The notes beneath the pieces are model-generated. The model was given only the letters and a program-made list of their open reading frames with translations, did no database searches and was not told where the DNA came from. A stretch of 41,243 bases of DNA from Rubrivivax sp. Lineage in GTDB: Bacteria > Pseudomonadota > Gammaproteobacteria > Burkholderiales > Burkholderiaceae_C. A program made the translations under genes and the position numbers. The DNA lies in contig JAUXRG010000080.1 of the NCBI GenBank assembly GCA_030681795.1, positions 1 through 41,243 of the forward strand, read 5' to 3'. This document shows, piece by piece, positions 24,321-33,776 of this stretch. Numbering within the stretch: position 1 is the stretch's first letter; each line of letters begins with the position of its first letter.

Positions 24321-24799
24321 AGCGCCTTGCCGTAGAAGGCCGACAGGCCATTGCCAGGGTAGCCGCCGAAGGGCGCGCGGGGCGTGTAGCCGCAGCGCTC
24401 GTACAGCTTTACCGCTTCAGCCTGGTGGCGCCCGGTTTCCAGCAATGCCAGCCCGTAGCCCTGGGCGCGCAGGGCCACTTCCATCACGGCCAGGACCTGG
24501 GCAGCGATGCGCTGGCCGCGCCACGCGGGCGCCACGTACATGCGCTTGACCTCGCCGTAGGGCACGCCGCCCGTGTCGCTGCCGCCCGCCCTGCGGCGCA
24601 AGGCACCGGTGGCCACGGCCTGTTCGCCATCGCGCGCCACGAAAAAGTCCACGTCGGCGCCGAGCAGCGCCTGCAGGTCCAGGATGTGGTTGGCTTCGGG
24701 CGGATACAGCGACTCCAGGTAGCTGTCCAGCTCGGCGAGCAAGGCCACGACCTCGGGTTGGTCGGGGTTCTCGCGACGGATGACGATGCGTTCAGGCAT
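24317..24799 (-). CDS. GNAT-family N-acetyltransferase embedded in the isc operon
   Basis: An acetyl-CoA-dependent acetyltransferase fold of 160 residues. The acetyl-CoA loop is visible as MYVAPAWRGQRIAAQVL (the R-G-x-x-A form of the QxxGxG/A motif), followed by LLETGRHQAEAVKLYERCGY, the usual motif B. It resembles small single-domain GNATs; the acceptor is unknown. It sits between iscA (63 bases before) and hscB (ATGA overlap), a place where most isc operons have nothing. A GTG at 24820 is an alternative start. Whether it modifies an Isc protein is only a guess. Confidence 0.9.
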   Translation of the reverse strand: MPERIVIRRENPDQPEVVALLAELDSYLESLYPPEANHILDLQALLGADVDFFVARDGEQAVATGALRRRAGGSDTGGVPYGEVKRMYVAPAWRGQRIAAQVLAVMEVALRAQGYGLALLETGRHQAEAVKLYERCGYTPRAPFGGYPGNGLSAFYGKAL

Positions 24800-24862
24800 G
24801 GGGATTGACTGGCAGGACACGGCTCAGGACAGGCCGCGACCCGCGCTCGCGCGGGAGTCAGT

Positions 24863-25186
24863 TCAGACTCGGAACGACTCCCCGCAGCCGCAGCGGTCCT
24901 TCTCGCGCGGATTGTGGAACTTGAAACCTTCGTTCAGCCCCTCGCGCACGAAATCGAGCTCGGTGCCCTCGATGTAGGGCAGGCTCTTGGGATCCACCAG
25001 GATCTTCACGCCGTGGTCTTCGTAGATCACGTCGTCGGGTGCAATCTCGTCGGCGTACTCGAGCTTGTAGGCCATGCCCGAACAACCCGTGGTCTTCACG
25101 CCCAGCCGCACGCCGACACCCTTGCCGCGCCGGCCCAGGTAGCGTGAGACATGCCGCGCCGCAGCTTCCGTCAGAGTGACCGCCAT
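24863..25186 (-). CDS. iscA: Iron-sulfur cluster assembly protein IscA
   Basis: An A-type Fe-S carrier of 107 residues that passes [4Fe-4S] clusters to targets. The three ligands Cys35 (TTGCSGMAY), Cys99 and Cys101 (CGCGESF) are in place. ATG at 25186 ([10 protein letters not shown]) is seven bases after iscU. The upstream extension of the frame overlaps iscU and is not coding. Confidence 0.97.
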   Translation of the reverse strand: MAVTLTEAAARHVSRYLGRRGKGVGVRLGVKTTGCSGMAYKLEYADEIAPDDVIYEDHGVKILVDPKSLPYIEGTELDFVREGLNEGFKFHNPREKDRCGCGESFRV

Positions 25187-25193
25187 ATCGCCT

Positions 25194-25595
25194 TCAATGC
25201 GTTTCTTGCGTCGTGCCGTGTTTGGCCTTGTAGTCCTGCACCGCCGCCTTGATGGCATCTTCGGCCAGGATCGAGCAGTGGATTTTCACCGGCGGCAGCG
25301 CCAGTTCTTCGGCGATGTCGGTGTTCTTGATTGTCATCGCTTCGTCCAGCGACTTGCCCTTGACCCACTCGGTGACCAGCGAGCTCGACGCGATGGCCGA
25401 GCCGCAGCCGTAGGTCTTGAAGCGCGCGTCCTCGATCAGCCCGGTGGCCGAATTGACCTTGATCTGCAACTTCATCACGTCGCCGCAGGCCGGGGCGCCG
25501 ACCATGCCGGTGCCCACCGTGTCGTCGCCCTTGTCGAAGGCGCCGACGTTGCGCGGGTGTTCGTAGTGCTCGACGACTTTTTCGCTGTAGGCCAT
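25194..25595 (-). CDS. iscU: Fe-S cluster scaffold protein IscU
   Basis: The scaffold on which [2Fe-2S] clusters are built with sulfur from IscS; 133 residues. Ligands Cys37, Asp39, Cys64 and Cys107 are visible, and the HscA recognition peptide LPPVK occupies residues 100-104. The start is supported by a strong AGGAG ribosome site eight bases upstream. It lies 20 bases after iscS and seven before iscA. Confidence 0.98.
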   Translation of the reverse strand: MAYSEKVVEHYEHPRNVGAFDKGDDTVGTGMVGAPACGDVMKLQIKVNSATGLIEDARFKTYGCGSAIASSSLVTEWVKGKSLDEAMTIKNTDIAEELALPPVKIHCSILAEDAIKAAVQDYKAKHGTTQETH

Positions 25596-25615
25596 GGTGT
25601 TTACTCCTGAATTCT

Positions 25616-26830
25616 CTAGTGAGCGGTCCACTGGATCGAGCTGATGTCGACCCCATCCTTGTACATCTCCCACAACGGGGAGAGATCGCGCAGCCGGGCC
25701 ACCTGGTCTTTCAGCGTGGCGACCGCATAGTCAATCTCGGCCTCGGTGGTGAAGCGGCCGATCGTCATGCGCAGGCTGGAGTGCGCGAGCTCGTCGCTGC
25801 GGCCCAGCGCACGCAGCACATAGCTGGGCTCCAGGCTGGCGCTGGTGCAGGCCGAGCCCGACGACACGGCGATGCCCTTGACGCCCATGATCAACGACTC
25901 GCCTTCGACGAAGTTGAAACTGGCGTTGACGTTGTGCGGCACACGGCGCTCCAGGTGGCCGTTGATGAACACCTGCTCGATGTCGGAAATGCCGGCCAGC
26001 AGGCGTTTTTGCAGCATCCGGATGCGCTCGATCTCGGCGCCCATCTCGGCCTTGGCGATGGCGAACGCCTGGCCCATGCCCACGCACTGGTGCGTGGGCA
26101 ACGTGCCCGAGCGCATGCCGCGCTCGTGGCCGCCGCCGTGCATCTGCGCCTCGATGCGCACGCGAGGCTTGCGGCGCACGTACAGGGCGCCTATGCCCTT
26201 GGGGCCGTAGGTCTTGTGCGAGGCCAGGCTCATCAGGTCGACCGGCAGCGTGTCGATATCGATCGTCACCTTGCCGGTGGCCTGCGCCGCATCGACGTGC
26301 AAGAGGATGCCGCGCTCGCGGCACATCGCGCCGATGGCCGGGATGTCCTGGATGACGCCGATCTCGTTGTTGACGAGCAGCACCGAGGCCAGGACGGTGT
26401 CCGGGCGCAGCGCGGCCTTGAACTTGTCCAGGTGGAGCAGGCCGTCCTCCTGCACGTCGAGGTAGGTCACCTCGAAGCCCTGGCGCTCCAGCTCGCGCAT
26501 CGTGTCGAGCACGGCCTTGTGCTCGGTCTTCAGCGTGATCAGGTGCTTGCCGCGTGCGCTGTAGAAGTGAGCCGCGCCCTTGATGGCGAGGTTGATGCTC
26601 TCGGTGGCGCCACTCGTCCAGACGATTTCCCGCGGGTCGGCGTTGATCAGCGAAGCGACTTGCGCGCGGGCCTTCTCGACGGCTTCCTCGGCCTCCCAGC
26701 CCCAGGCGTGGCTGCGTGAGGCGGGGTTGCCGAAGTGCTCGCGCAACCAGGGGATCATCGCGTCGACGACGCGGGGGTCGCAAGGCGTCGTGGCGCCGTA
26801 GTCCATGTAGATGGGAAAGTGCGGGGTCAT
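25616..26830 (-). CDS. iscS: Cysteine desulfurase IscS
   Basis: A PLP enzyme of 404 residues that removes sulfur from cysteine and hands it to IscU and to tRNA-thiolation enzymes. Lys206 in SHKTYGPKG binds PLP, and Cys328 in [10 protein letters not shown] is the persulfide carrier on the mobile loop. The positions equal those of E. coli IscS, as does the length. The ATG at 26830 ([16 protein letters not shown]) is chosen over upstream frame extension. It follows iscR after 102 bases that contain a perfect inverted repeat. Confidence 0.98.
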   Translation of the reverse strand: MTPHFPIYMDYGATTPCDPRVVDAMIPWLREHFGNPASRSHAWGWEAEEAVEKARAQVASLINADPREIVWTSGATESINLAIKGAAHFYSARGKHLITLKTEHKAVLDTMRELERQGFEVTYLDVQEDGLLHLDKFKAALRPDTVLASVLLVNNEIGVIQDIPAIGAMCRERGILLHVDAAQATGKVTIDIDTLPVDLMSLASHKTYGPKGIGALYVRRKPRVRIEAQMHGGGHERGMRSGTLPTHQCVGMGQAFAIAKAEMGAEIERIRMLQKRLLAGISDIEQVFINGHLERRVPHNVNASFNFVEGESLIMGVKGIAVSSGSACTSASLEPSYVLRALGRSDELAHSSLRMTIGRFTTEAEIDYAVATLKDQVARLRDLSPLWEMYKDGVDISSIQWTAH

Positions 26831-26877
26831 CGCTGTGAGTTCTTGGCTGGGTCTGGGCGAGGCTGCCCGGTCGCGCG

Positions 26878-26908
26878 GCAACGCGCGCTTACTGGCTGAA
26901 CGCGTTGC
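26878..26908 (-). other. Inverted repeat in the iscR-iscS spacer
   Basis: Perfect 8-base arms GCAACGCG and CGCGTTGC lie at 26878-26885 and 26901-26908 with a 15-base spacer. In E. coli a structure in this spacer protects iscR mRNA when the rest of the isc message is degraded by way of the RyhB small RNA. A similar role here is inferred from position only. Confidence 0.5.
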
Positions 26909-26932
26909 GGCAGCAGGAGGTCGTCATCGCGT

Positions 26933-27466
26933 TCACTTCGAGAACGCGTTGCCGAGGGCAAACACCGAATTCGGCGCCGTCACCTTGATCGGCTTGACCA
27001 CCGGCGCGCTGGAAATCGCGCGCTTGACCGGTGCGGCGTCGATCGAGACACCCTTGGCGAGTTGCTCATCCACGAGTTTTTGCAGGGAAATCGAATCCAG
27101 GTACTCGATCATCTTGGCATTCAGGCTGGACCAAAGGTCGTGCGTCATGCAACGCCCGCCGTCTTCGCCCATGCAGTTTTCCTTGCCGCCGCAACCGGTG
27201 GCGTCTATGGGCTCGTCCACCGCCACGATGATGTCGGCCACCGTGATCTCACCGGGCCCGCGGCCCAGGGAATAGCCGCCGCCCGGGCCCCGCGTGCTTT
27301 CGACGAGCTCGTGCCGGCGCAGCTTGCCGAACAGCTGCTCCAGATACGACAGCGAGATCTGTTGCCGCTGGCTGATGGCGGCCAGCGCCACCGGGCCCGA
27401 GTTCGAGCGCAGCGCCAGATCGATCATCGCCGTGACGGCAAAACGCCCTTTGGTGGTCAGTCGCAT
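26933..27466 (-). CDS. iscR: Fe-S cluster-sensing transcriptional regulator IscR
   Basis: An Rrf2-family winged-helix regulator of 177 residues that represses isc when it holds a [2Fe-2S] cluster. The DNA-binding N-terminus [19 protein letters not shown] is typical. Ligand candidates are Cys92, Cys98, Cys106 and His109; compared with E. coli (92, 98, 104, 107) the last two are shifted by a two-residue insertion (EDGGRC). ATG at 27466 has GGAG five bases upstream. The leader is about 138 bases long and is fed by a promoter carrying two IscR-like boxes. Confidence 0.97.
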   Translation of the reverse strand: MRLTTKGRFAVTAMIDLALRSNSGPVALAAISQRQQISLSYLEQLFGKLRRHELVESTRGPGGGYSLGRGPGEITVADIIVAVDEPIDATGCGGKENCMGEDGGRCMTHDLWSSLNAKMIEYLDSISLQKLVDEQLAKGVSIDAAPVKRAISSAPVVKPIKVTAPNSVFALGNAFSK

Positions 27467-27595
27467 CGCATTCTCCTGGCGCGCCGGGCGCCAACGGTAC
27501 CGCTGTGGTGGTGTGCCGGCCCTGGCCGAAGCCACAGGCCATTCACGGGACAAGACGCCTGAATCTCGACAGGTCGGAGTGCGCCGTCGTTGTTT

Positions 27596-27613
27596 CCGAG
27601 TAATTTGCTCAAG
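27596..27613 (-). promoter_or_regulatory. IscR-type box B, over the isc -10/start region
   Basis: On the minus strand CTTGAGCAAATTACTCGG, an imperfect palindrome with an AT-rich 7-base centre. It fits the pattern of type 1 IscR sites (YYGA-AT-rich-TCRR). It abuts the -10 hexamer and covers the likely transcription start. Confidence 0.65.
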
Positions 27614-27641
27614 TATAGACGAACCTGAGAATTTTACTCAA
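27612..27641 (-). promoter_or_regulatory. isc operon promoter (-35 TTGAGT, -10 TATACT)
   Basis: The -35 TTGAGT at 27636-27641 and -10 TATACT at 27612-27617 on the minus strand are 18 bases apart, a good sigma-70 match. Both elements overlap IscR-like palindromes. The -35 lies over the stop codon of the upstream phosphatase gene. Confidence 0.7.
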
Positions 27642-27642
27642 G
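27624..27642 (-). promoter_or_regulatory. IscR-type box A, over the isc -35 region
   Basis: On the minus strand CTTGAGTAAAATTCTCAGG, with the same half-sites and 7-base centre as box B, 29 bases away centre to centre. It overlaps the -35 and the last codons of the phosphatase gene. Two sites at the isc promoter match the general layout in E. coli. Confidence 0.65.
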
Positions 27643-28210
27643 CTTCAGGACCCCTCCCGGGGTCGCGGAGCAGCCATTGCACCAGGCCGTCGCAGGCGTC
27701 CTCGACGAGGTCGAGCACATGGTCGAAGCCGGCGGGTGTGCCGTAGTACGGGTCGTGCACCTGGGTGATCGCGGCATACCGCCGCGCATGACTCATGAGC
27801 AGCCCGACGCGCCCTGGGGCCCCGTCCGGAGCACGCTTGCGCAGCCAGGCCAGGTTGTCCTCGTCCATGGCCAGCAGCCAGTCGAAGCGGGCAAAGTCCT
27901 CGTCCTGGACGGGGCGGGCGCGCAGCCCGGCGATGTCGTAACCGCGCATGGCCGCGTGACGGACGGCGCGCGGATCGGGCGCTTCGCCGGTGTGGTATCC
28001 GTGGGTGCCTGCCGAATCCACCACCACGCGGCCGTGCAGCCCGGCCTGGCCCAGCTTGGCGCGCAGCACGCCCTCGGCCGTCGGCGAGCGGCAGATATTG
28101 CCCATGCAGACCATCAGCACACGGCCGGCGGCCGCCGCGTCCGGGGCGACGGAGGCATCGGGCGCGCCTTGCAGCCAGCGCGTGACTCGCTTGATCATCG
28201 GGCGGCTCAT
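27638..28210 (-). CDS. Low-molecular-weight protein-tyrosine phosphatase
   Basis: A cytoplasmic phosphatase of the arsenate-reductase-like fold, 190 residues. The P-loop is CMGNICRS with nucleophile Cys35 and Arg41, and the general acid is Asp152 in HDPYYG. A roughly 28-residue N-terminal extension precedes the usual start of the domain; ATG at 28210 overlaps the uvrB stop (ATGA), but a start at 28198 is possible. Nothing links it to exopolysaccharide genes here; its location between uvrB and iscR is typical of Burkholderiales. Confidence 0.94.
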   Translation of the reverse strand: MSRPMIKRVTRWLQGAPDASVAPDAAAAGRVLMVCMGNICRSPTAEGVLRAKLGQAGLHGRVVVDSAGTHGYHTGEAPDPRAVRHAAMRGYDIAGLRARPVQDEDFARFDWLLAMDEDNLAWLRKRAPDGAPGRVGLLMSHARRYAAITQVHDPYYGTPAGFDHVLDLVEDACDGLVQWLLRDPGRGPEA

Positions 28211-30309
28211 CGGGCCGGGACGATGGGCACGGCGTCGTGCACGCTGGCGCCGAAGGCCTGCTCGCGCAGCAAGGCCAGTTGGTCGCGCACGCGCGCGGCT
28301 TTCTCGAACTCGAGGTTGCGCGCGTGCTCCAGCATCTGACCCTCGAGCAGCTTGATGCGTTTGCCCAGGTCTCTCTCGGACATGGCTTCCACCTCGGCGG
28401 CGGCCTTGGCGGCCTTCAGGTCGTCCTTGGCGGTCTTGTCGGAGACCACGCCATCGATCATGTCGCGTATGCGCTTGTGGATCGTCCTGGGCGTGATGCC
28501 CCGGGCCAGGTTGTGCGCAATCTGCCTGGCGCGGCGGCGCTCGGTCTCGCCGATGGCGGCTCGCATCGAATCGGTGCTCTTGTCGGCGTAGAGGATGGCG
28601 CGGCCATGGATGTGGCGCGCCGCGCGGCCTATGGTCTGGATCAGGCTGCGCTCGGAACGCAGGAAGCCTTCCTTGTCGGCGTCGAGGATCGCCACCAGGC
28701 TCACCTCGGGCAGGTCCAGCCCCTCGCGCAGCAGATTGATGCCCACTAGCACGTCGAAGACGCCCAGACGCAGGTCGCGCAGGATCTCCACGCGCTCCAC
28801 CGTGTCGATGTCGCTGTGCAGGTAGCGCACCTTGACGCCGTTGTCCGCCAGGTATTCAGTGAGCTGCTCGGCCATGCGCTTGGTCAGCGTGGTGATGAGC
28901 ACGCGCTCGCTCTTGTCGGTGCAGGCGCGGATCTCCTGCAGCACGTCGTCCACCTGCGTGACGGCGGGGCGCACCTCGACATCAGGGTCGACCAGGCCAG
29001 TCGGCCGCACCACCTGCTCGACCACCTGCCCGGCATGCAACTTCTCGTAGGCGCCGGGGGTGGCCGAAACGAAGACCGCCTGACGCATCTTGCGCTCGAA
29101 CTCCTCGAACTTGAGCGGCCGGTTGTCCAGCGCGCTGGGCAGGCGGAAGCCGTATTCCACCAGCGTGGTCTTGCGCGCGCGGTCGCCGTTGTACATGCCA
29201 CCGAACTGGCCGATCAGCACATGGCTTTCATCCAGGAACATCAGTGCATCGCCGGGCAGGTAGTCCACCAGCGTGGGGGGCGGCTCGCCAGGCGCCGCGC
29301 CCGAGAGATGGCGGGTGTAGTTCTCGATGCCCTTGCAATGGCCCACCTCCTGCATCATTTCCAGATCGAAGCGCGTGCGCTGTTCGATGCGCTGGGCTTC
29401 GACCAGCTTGCCCCCCTTCACGAACTCGTCCAGGCGCTGCCGCAACTCGTCCTTGATCGTGGCGATGGCCTCGACGACCCTCTCGCGCGGCGTCACGTAG
29501 TGGCTGCTGGGGTAGACCGTGAAGCGCGGGATCTTCTGCCGCACGCGCCCCGTGAGCGGGTCCAGCAGCTGCAGGCTCTCGACCTCGTCGTCGAAGAGCT
29601 CGATGCGCAACGCCAGCTCGCTGTGCTCGGCCGGGAAGACGTCGATGGTGTCGCCACGAACGCGAAACGAGCCGCGCCCGAACTCGATCTCGTTGCGCTT
29701 GTACTGCATGCGGATCAGCTGCTGGATCACATCGCGCTGGCTCATCTTGTCGCCCGCGCGCAGTGTCATCACCATCCGGTGGTAGTCGGCCGGGTTGCCT
29801 ATGCCGTAGATGGCGCTGACGCTGGCCACGATGATCACGTCGCGCCGCTCGAGCAGGCTCTTCGTGGCTGACAGGCGCATCTGCTCGATGTGCTCGTTGA
29901 TGGCGCTGTCCTTTTCGATGAACAGGTCGCGCTGTGGGACGTAGGCCTCGGGCTGGTAGTAGTCGTAGTAGCTGACGAAGTACTCGACGGCATTCTTCGG
30001 AAAGAAATCGCGGAACTCGCTGTAGAGCTGCGCAGCCAAGGTCTTGTTCGGCGCGAAAACGATCGCCGGCCGGCCCAGCCGGGCGATGACGTTGGCCATG
30101 GTGAAGGTCTTGCCCGAACCCGTCACGCCCAGCAGCGTCTGGTAGGCCAGACCGTCGGCAATGCCCGCCACCAGCTGCTCTATCGCCGCCGGCTGGTCCC
30201 CCGCCGGGGCGAAGGGCTGGAAGAGCTGGAAGGGCGAATCCGGGAATACGACGAACTCGCCCGCCGCTTCAAGAGCGGGGCCGGCGGGAGCTTCAGCTAG
30301 GGCGGTCAT
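28207..30309 (-). CDS. uvrB: Excinuclease ABC subunit UvrB
   Basis: The damage-verifying helicase-like subunit of nucleotide excision repair, 700 residues. Walker A GVTGSGKT is at 61-68. The beta-hairpin region has [20 protein letters not shown], the DEAD-type box is DESHVLIGQ, motif VI is QTIGRAARH, and the C-terminal UVR domain ([23 protein letters not shown]) contacts UvrC. The N-terminus is about 25 residues longer than the E. coli protein. The promoter should lie in the 146-base divergent gap shared with the aminotransferase gene; I could not pin it down. Confidence 0.98.
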   Translation of the reverse strand: MTALAEAPAGPALEAAGEFVVFPDSPFQLFQPFAPAGDQPAAIEQLVAGIADGLAYQTLLGVTGSGKTFTMANVIARLGRPAIVFAPNKTLAAQLYSEFRDFFPKNAVEYFVSYYDYYQPEAYVPQRDLFIEKDSAINEHIEQMRLSATKSLLERRDVIIVASVSAIYGIGNPADYHRMVMTLRAGDKMSQRDVIQQLIRMQYKRNEIEFGRGSFRVRGDTIDVFPAEHSELALRIELFDDEVESLQLLDPLTGRVRQKIPRFTVYPSSHYVTPRERVVEAIATIKDELRQRLDEFVKGGKLVEAQRIEQRTRFDLEMMQEVGHCKGIENYTRHLSGAAPGEPPPTLVDYLPGDALMFLDESHVLIGQFGGMYNGDRARKTTLVEYGFRLPSALDNRPLKFEEFERKMRQAVFVSATPGAYEKLHAGQVVEQVVRPTGLVDPDVEVRPAVTQVDDVLQEIRACTDKSERVLITTLTKRMAEQLTEYLADNGVKVRYLHSDIDTVERVEILRDLRLGVFDVLVGINLLREGLDLPEVSLVAILDADKEGFLRSERSLIQTIGRAARHIHGRAILYADKSTDSMRAAIGETERRRARQIAHNLARGITPRTIHKRIRDMIDGVVSDKTAKDDLKAAKAAAEVEAMSERDLGKRIKLLEGQMLEHARNLEFEKAARVRDQLALLREQAFGASVHDAVPIVPAR

Positions 30310-30455
30310 GCGGGGATTCCCTGAGGGCGAGCACTTACAATTGATAGCCTCGCAGTGCAGCCTTGCACCGCAAGCAACCCGACAGGGTAGCGCAGCGAGC
30401 CCGTGAATGCAGCGGCGCGCGCTGCGCCACCCCCCTCACGCACCAGGAAGCCTCC

Positions 30456-31658
30456 ATGTCCGCCTCGCTGTTCAATGCCGTCGAATTGGCCCCCCGCGAC
30501 CCGATCATGGGTCAGACCGAACAATTCAATGCCGACCCCAACCCGGCCAAGGTGAACCTCGCCGTGGGGGTGTACTTCGACGACCAAGGCAAGCTGCCCG
30601 TGCTGCGCTGCGTGGCGGCAGCCGAGAGGCAGCTGATCGAGTCGGCCAAGCCCAAGAACTATTTGCCCATCGACGGCATCGCGGTCTACGACAAGGCCGT
30701 GCAGAGCTTGGTCTTCGGGGCCGACAGCGAAGTCGTCAAGGGCGGCCGCGTGGCTACCGTCCAGGCCCTGGGCGGCACCGGGGGGCTCAAGGTGGGGGCC
30801 GACTTCCTGAAGCGGCTCAATCCCGGGGCCAAGGTGCTGATCAGCGACCCGAGTTGGGAGAACCACCGCGCCATCTTCATGCTGGCCGGCTTGACGGTGG
30901 AAACCTACCCCTACTACGACGCCACGACCAAGGGCGTCCGGTTCGAGTTCATGCTGGCCACGCTGCAGGCCGCTGCCGCCGGGACGGTGGTGGCACTGCA
31001 CGCCTGCTGCCACAACCCCACGGGCTGCGACCTCACGCCGGCACAGTGGGAGCAGGTGGCCCAGGTTTGCCAGCAAAAAGGCCTGGTGCCCTTCCTGGAC
31101 ATGGCCTACCAGGGATTCGGCGTGGGCATTGCCGAAGACGGTGCGGCCCTGCAGTGCTTCGTGCGCACCGGCATGGCGTTTTTCGTCTCGACTTCGTTCT
31201 CCAAGAGCTTCTCGCTCTATGGGGAACGGGTGGGCGCCCTCAGCGTGGTGTGCACCAGTGCCGACGAATGCGCACGCGTGCTCTCGCAGTTGAAGATCGT
31301 GATCCGCGCCAACTACTCCACCCCGCCGACCTTTGGCGCCCAGATCGTGGCCACCGTGCTCACCACCCCCGCGCTGCGCGCCATGTGGGAAGAGGAACTC
31401 TCCGGCATGCGCGAGCGCATCAAGGCCATGCGCCAGCTTCTCGTGGCCAAGCTCCGTGCGGCGGGAGTGGCGGGCGACCTGGACTACATCACACGGCAGA
31501 TGGGCATGTTCAGCTATTCCGGCCTGACCAAGGAGCAGATGCAGCGCCTGCGCGGCGAGTTCGGCATCTACGGGCTGGATTCGGGCCGCATCTGCGTGGC
31601 CGCACTCAATTCGCGCAATATCGACGCCGTGGCCACCGCGCTGGCGCGCGTCATGTGA
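30456..31658 (+). CDS. Aromatic/aspartate aminotransferase
   Basis: A class I aminotransferase of 400 residues in the AspC/TyrB group, transferring amino groups between aspartate or aromatic amino acids and 2-oxoglutarate. Lys250 in STSFSKSFSLYGERVG binds PLP; the family segments CCHNPTGCDLT and LDMAYQGFG are present. ATG at 30456 is preceded by AGGAAG, eight to nine bases away; the upstream open frame is not used. Sequence alone does not separate AspC from TyrB function, so no symbol is given. It is divergent from uvrB. Confidence 0.95.
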   Translation: MSASLFNAVELAPRDPIMGQTEQFNADPNPAKVNLAVGVYFDDQGKLPVLRCVAAAERQLIESAKPKNYLPIDGIAVYDKAVQSLVFGADSEVVKGGRVATVQALGGTGGLKVGADFLKRLNPGAKVLISDPSWENHRAIFMLAGLTVETYPYYDATTKGVRFEFMLATLQAAAAGTVVALHACCHNPTGCDLTPAQWEQVAQVCQQKGLVPFLDMAYQGFGVGIAEDGAALQCFVRTGMAFFVSTSFSKSFSLYGERVGALSVVCTSADECARVLSQLKIVIRANYSTPPTFGAQIVATVLTTPALRAMWEEELSGMRERIKAMRQLLVAKLRAAGVAGDLDYITRQMGMFSYSGLTKEQMQRLRGEFGIYGLDSGRICVAALNSRNIDAVATALARVM

Positions 31659-31663
31659 CCTGA

Positions 31664-31680
31664 TTGCTGCGCCGCAGCAA
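31664..31680 (+). promoter_or_regulatory. PhaR-like palindrome upstream of the PHB depolymerase
   Basis: TTGCTGC-GCC-GCAGCAA, a perfect 7-bp inverted repeat 83 bases before the phaZ start. It contains the CTGC-N3-GCAG core described for PhaR of Paracoccus denitrificans, which controls polyhydroxyalkanoate genes. A possible -10 (TACAGT) is at 31690-31695. It could also act as a weak terminator for the upstream gene, but no T run follows. Confidence 0.5.
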
Positions 31681-31762
31681 CATTCGCGCTACAGTCCCCG
31701 CTGCCTGGAACGGGCCGGCTCGACACGGGCCGGCACCGGCGGGCCAAGACCGGAGACCGACG

Positions 31763-33067
31763 ATGCTGTACCAGCTCTATGAAACCCAGCGCGCCATGAT
31801 GGCGCCCTTCTCCGAGTTCGCCAGCGCCTCGGCCAAGCTCTACAGCCACCCTTTGTCGCCGTTCGCGCAAGCCCCCATGGCGGCGCGCATGTCGGCCAGT
31901 TTCGGCCTGCTGCACCGCCTGGCCAAGGAATACGAAAAGCCGGCCTTCGCCATCACTGCGGCCAAGGTCGGTGGTGTCGATGTCGCGGTGCAGGAGCAGG
32001 TGGCGCTGGCCAAGCCCTTCTGCCGGCTGCTGCGCTTCAAGCGCTTCACCGACAACCCCCAGGCGCTGGAGCGCATGAAGGCCCAGCCCACGGTGCTCGT
32101 GGTGGCGCCGCTGTCCGGGCATCACGCCACGCTGCTGCGCGACACCGTGAAGTGCCTGCTGCACGACCACAAGGTCTTCATCACCGACTGGACCGACGCC
32201 CGCATGGTGCCGCTGCAAGACGGGCCCTTCCACCTCGACGACTATGTCGCCTACGTGCAGGAGTTCATCCGCCACATCGGAGCGGATGTGCACGTCATCT
32301 CGGTATGCCAGCCCACGGTGCCCGTGCTGGCGGCGGTTTCGCTGATGGCCAGCGGCGGCGAGGCCACGCCGCGCACGATGACGATGATGGGCGGCCCCAT
32401 CGACGCCCGCAAGAGCCCCACGGCGGTGAACAACCTGGCCATGAACAAGAGCCACGCCTGGTTCGAGGCCAACGTGATCTTCCGCGTGCCTTCCAACTTT
32501 GCCGGCGCCGGGCGGCGCGTCTACCCGGGCTTCCTGCAGCACACCGGCTTCGTGGCGATGAACCCCGACCGCCATATGAGCAGCCATTACGACTACTTCG
32601 CCGACCTCATGCGCGGCGCCGACGACAGCGCCGAAGCGCACCGTCAGTTCTACGACGAATACAACGCCGTGCTCGACATGCCGGCCGAGTACTACCTGGA
32701 CACCATCAGGACGGTGTTCCAGGATTTCGCCCTCGTCAACGGCACCTGGGTCGTGAAGGGCCAGAGCGTGCGGCCGCAGGACATCACCACCACCGCACTG
32801 ATGACCATCGAGGGCGAGCTCGACGATATCTCCGGCGCCGGCCAGACCCGGGCGGCGCACGCGCTGTGCACGGGCATCCCCAAATCGCGGCAAGTCCACT
32901 ACGACGCCATGGGCGCAGGCCACTACGGCATCTTCTCGGGCCGGCGCTGGCGCGAGGCGGTGTATCCGCAGGTGCGCGACTTCATCGCGCAGCACAACGC
33001 CACCCCGGCAGCCTCCGAACCCACCAAAGCCGCGCCCAGGCCTGCGCGCAAGACGCTCGTCCGATAA
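31763..33067 (+). CDS. phaZ: Intracellular polyhydroxybutyrate depolymerase
   Basis: Mobilises native PHB granules inside the cell; 434 residues, alpha/beta-hydrolase fold with a Cys nucleophile. Cys182 in [13 protein letters not shown] matches the active Cys183 region of the Ralstonia PhaZa1 type, and the C-terminal catalytic His region ([16 protein letters not shown]) is present. There is no signal peptide, as expected. ATG at 31763 ([10 protein letters not shown]) matches family N-termini; an earlier frame start is not needed. It ends seven bases before the rnfB-like gene. Confidence 0.95.
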   Translation: MLYQLYETQRAMMAPFSEFASASAKLYSHPLSPFAQAPMAARMSASFGLLHRLAKEYEKPAFAITAAKVGGVDVAVQEQVALAKPFCRLLRFKRFTDNPQALERMKAQPTVLVVAPLSGHHATLLRDTVKCLLHDHKVFITDWTDARMVPLQDGPFHLDDYVAYVQEFIRHIGADVHVISVCQPTVPVLAAVSLMASGGEATPRTMTMMGGPIDARKSPTAVNNLAMNKSHAWFEANVIFRVPSNFAGAGRRVYPGFLQHTGFVAMNPDRHMSSHYDYFADLMRGADDSAEAHRQFYDEYNAVLDMPAEYYLDTIRTVFQDFALVNGTWVVKGQSVRPQDITTTALMTIEGELDDISGAGQTRAAHALCTGIPKSRQVHYDAMGAGHYGIFSGRRWREAVYPQVRDFIAQHNATPAASEPTKAAPRPARKTLVR

Positions 33068-33074
33068 TCGGGCG

Positions 33075-33776
33075 GTGACCCTCGCGCCCCTCACCGCCGA
33101 CCTCTCAGGCCTCGCCGAGCGCCTCGACGCCGCCCTGCCGCAAACGCAGTGCACGCGCTGCGGCTACCCCGACTGCCACGGCTACGCCCTGGCCATGGCC
33201 ACCGGCGAGGCTGACATCAACCGCTGCCCGCCCGGCGGCGCCGAGGGCATCGCCCGGCTGGCCGCTCTCACCGGCCGCGCCATCGCGCCGCTGGACCCCG
33301 CCCACGGTGTGGAGGGCCCGCGAGCGCTGGCCGTCATCGACGAGGCCTGGTGCATAGGCTGCACGCTGTGCATCAAGGCCTGCCCGGTGGATTGCATCGT
33401 CGGCGCATCCAAGCTGATGCACACGGTCATCGACCCGCTGTGCACGGGTTGCGAGCTGTGCGTGCCGGTGTGCCCTGTGGACTGCATCGCCATGGTGCCG
33501 GTGACGGGTGCGGACACCGGTTGGCAGGCCTGGGGCGCCGCGCAAGCCGACGAAGCCCGTGAACGCTATGCCTTCCATCGCCTGCGTCTCGAACGTGACC
33601 GCAGCGAGAACGACGAGCGCATGGCCACCAAGGCACGGGCCAAGCTGGCCGACCTGGCCAGCCACTCCGGGCTCACCGACCCCGACACCCTGGCGGCCAA
33701 GCGTGCGGTAGTCGAAGCCGCTTTGCAGCGGGCCCGCACCCGCCGCGCGCAGGGGCCCGGCGACGATGAAACCTGA
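33075..33776 (+). CDS. RnfB-type ferredoxin (electron transport complex subunit B-like)
   Basis: An Fe-S protein of 233 residues. An N-terminal 4Fe-4S domain has Cys26, 29, 34 and 51 (CTRCGYPDC and CPPG), followed by two ferredoxin motifs with Cys93/96/99/103 and Cys123/126/129/133, then a charged helical tail of about 90 residues. The core matches RnfB/RsxB, but no rnfA, C, D, E or G is nearby and the N-terminal membrane anchor is missing, so it is an orphan soluble form. The start is a GTG at 33075. It overlaps nth by 11 bases; partners are unknown. Confidence 0.9.
   Translation: MTLAPLTADLSGLAERLDAALPQTQCTRCGYPDCHGYALAMATGEADINRCPPGGAEGIARLAALTGRAIAPLDPAHGVEGPRALAVIDEAWCIGCTLCIKACPVDCIVGASKLMHTVIDPLCTGCELCVPVCPVDCIAMVPVTGADTGWQAWGAAQADEARERYAFHRLRLERDRSENDERMATKARAKLADLASHSGLTDPDTLAAKRAVVEAALQRARTRRAQGPGDDET

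Noticed and set aside
30310..30455. TACAAT at 30336 as a promoter for the aminotransferase gene
   Set aside because: No -35 at a workable distance and no other support; the 146-base divergent gap must hold promoters, but I could not place them.
31664..31680. Palindrome as intrinsic terminator of the aminotransferase gene
   Set aside because: No T run follows (CATTCGCG), so an operator reading is preferred, though a weak pause role cannot be excluded.
31568..33154. 528-codon minus-strand frame opposite phaZ
   Set aside because: It spans the phaZ gene and both its borders; the residue pattern is that of a complement frame, with no domain.
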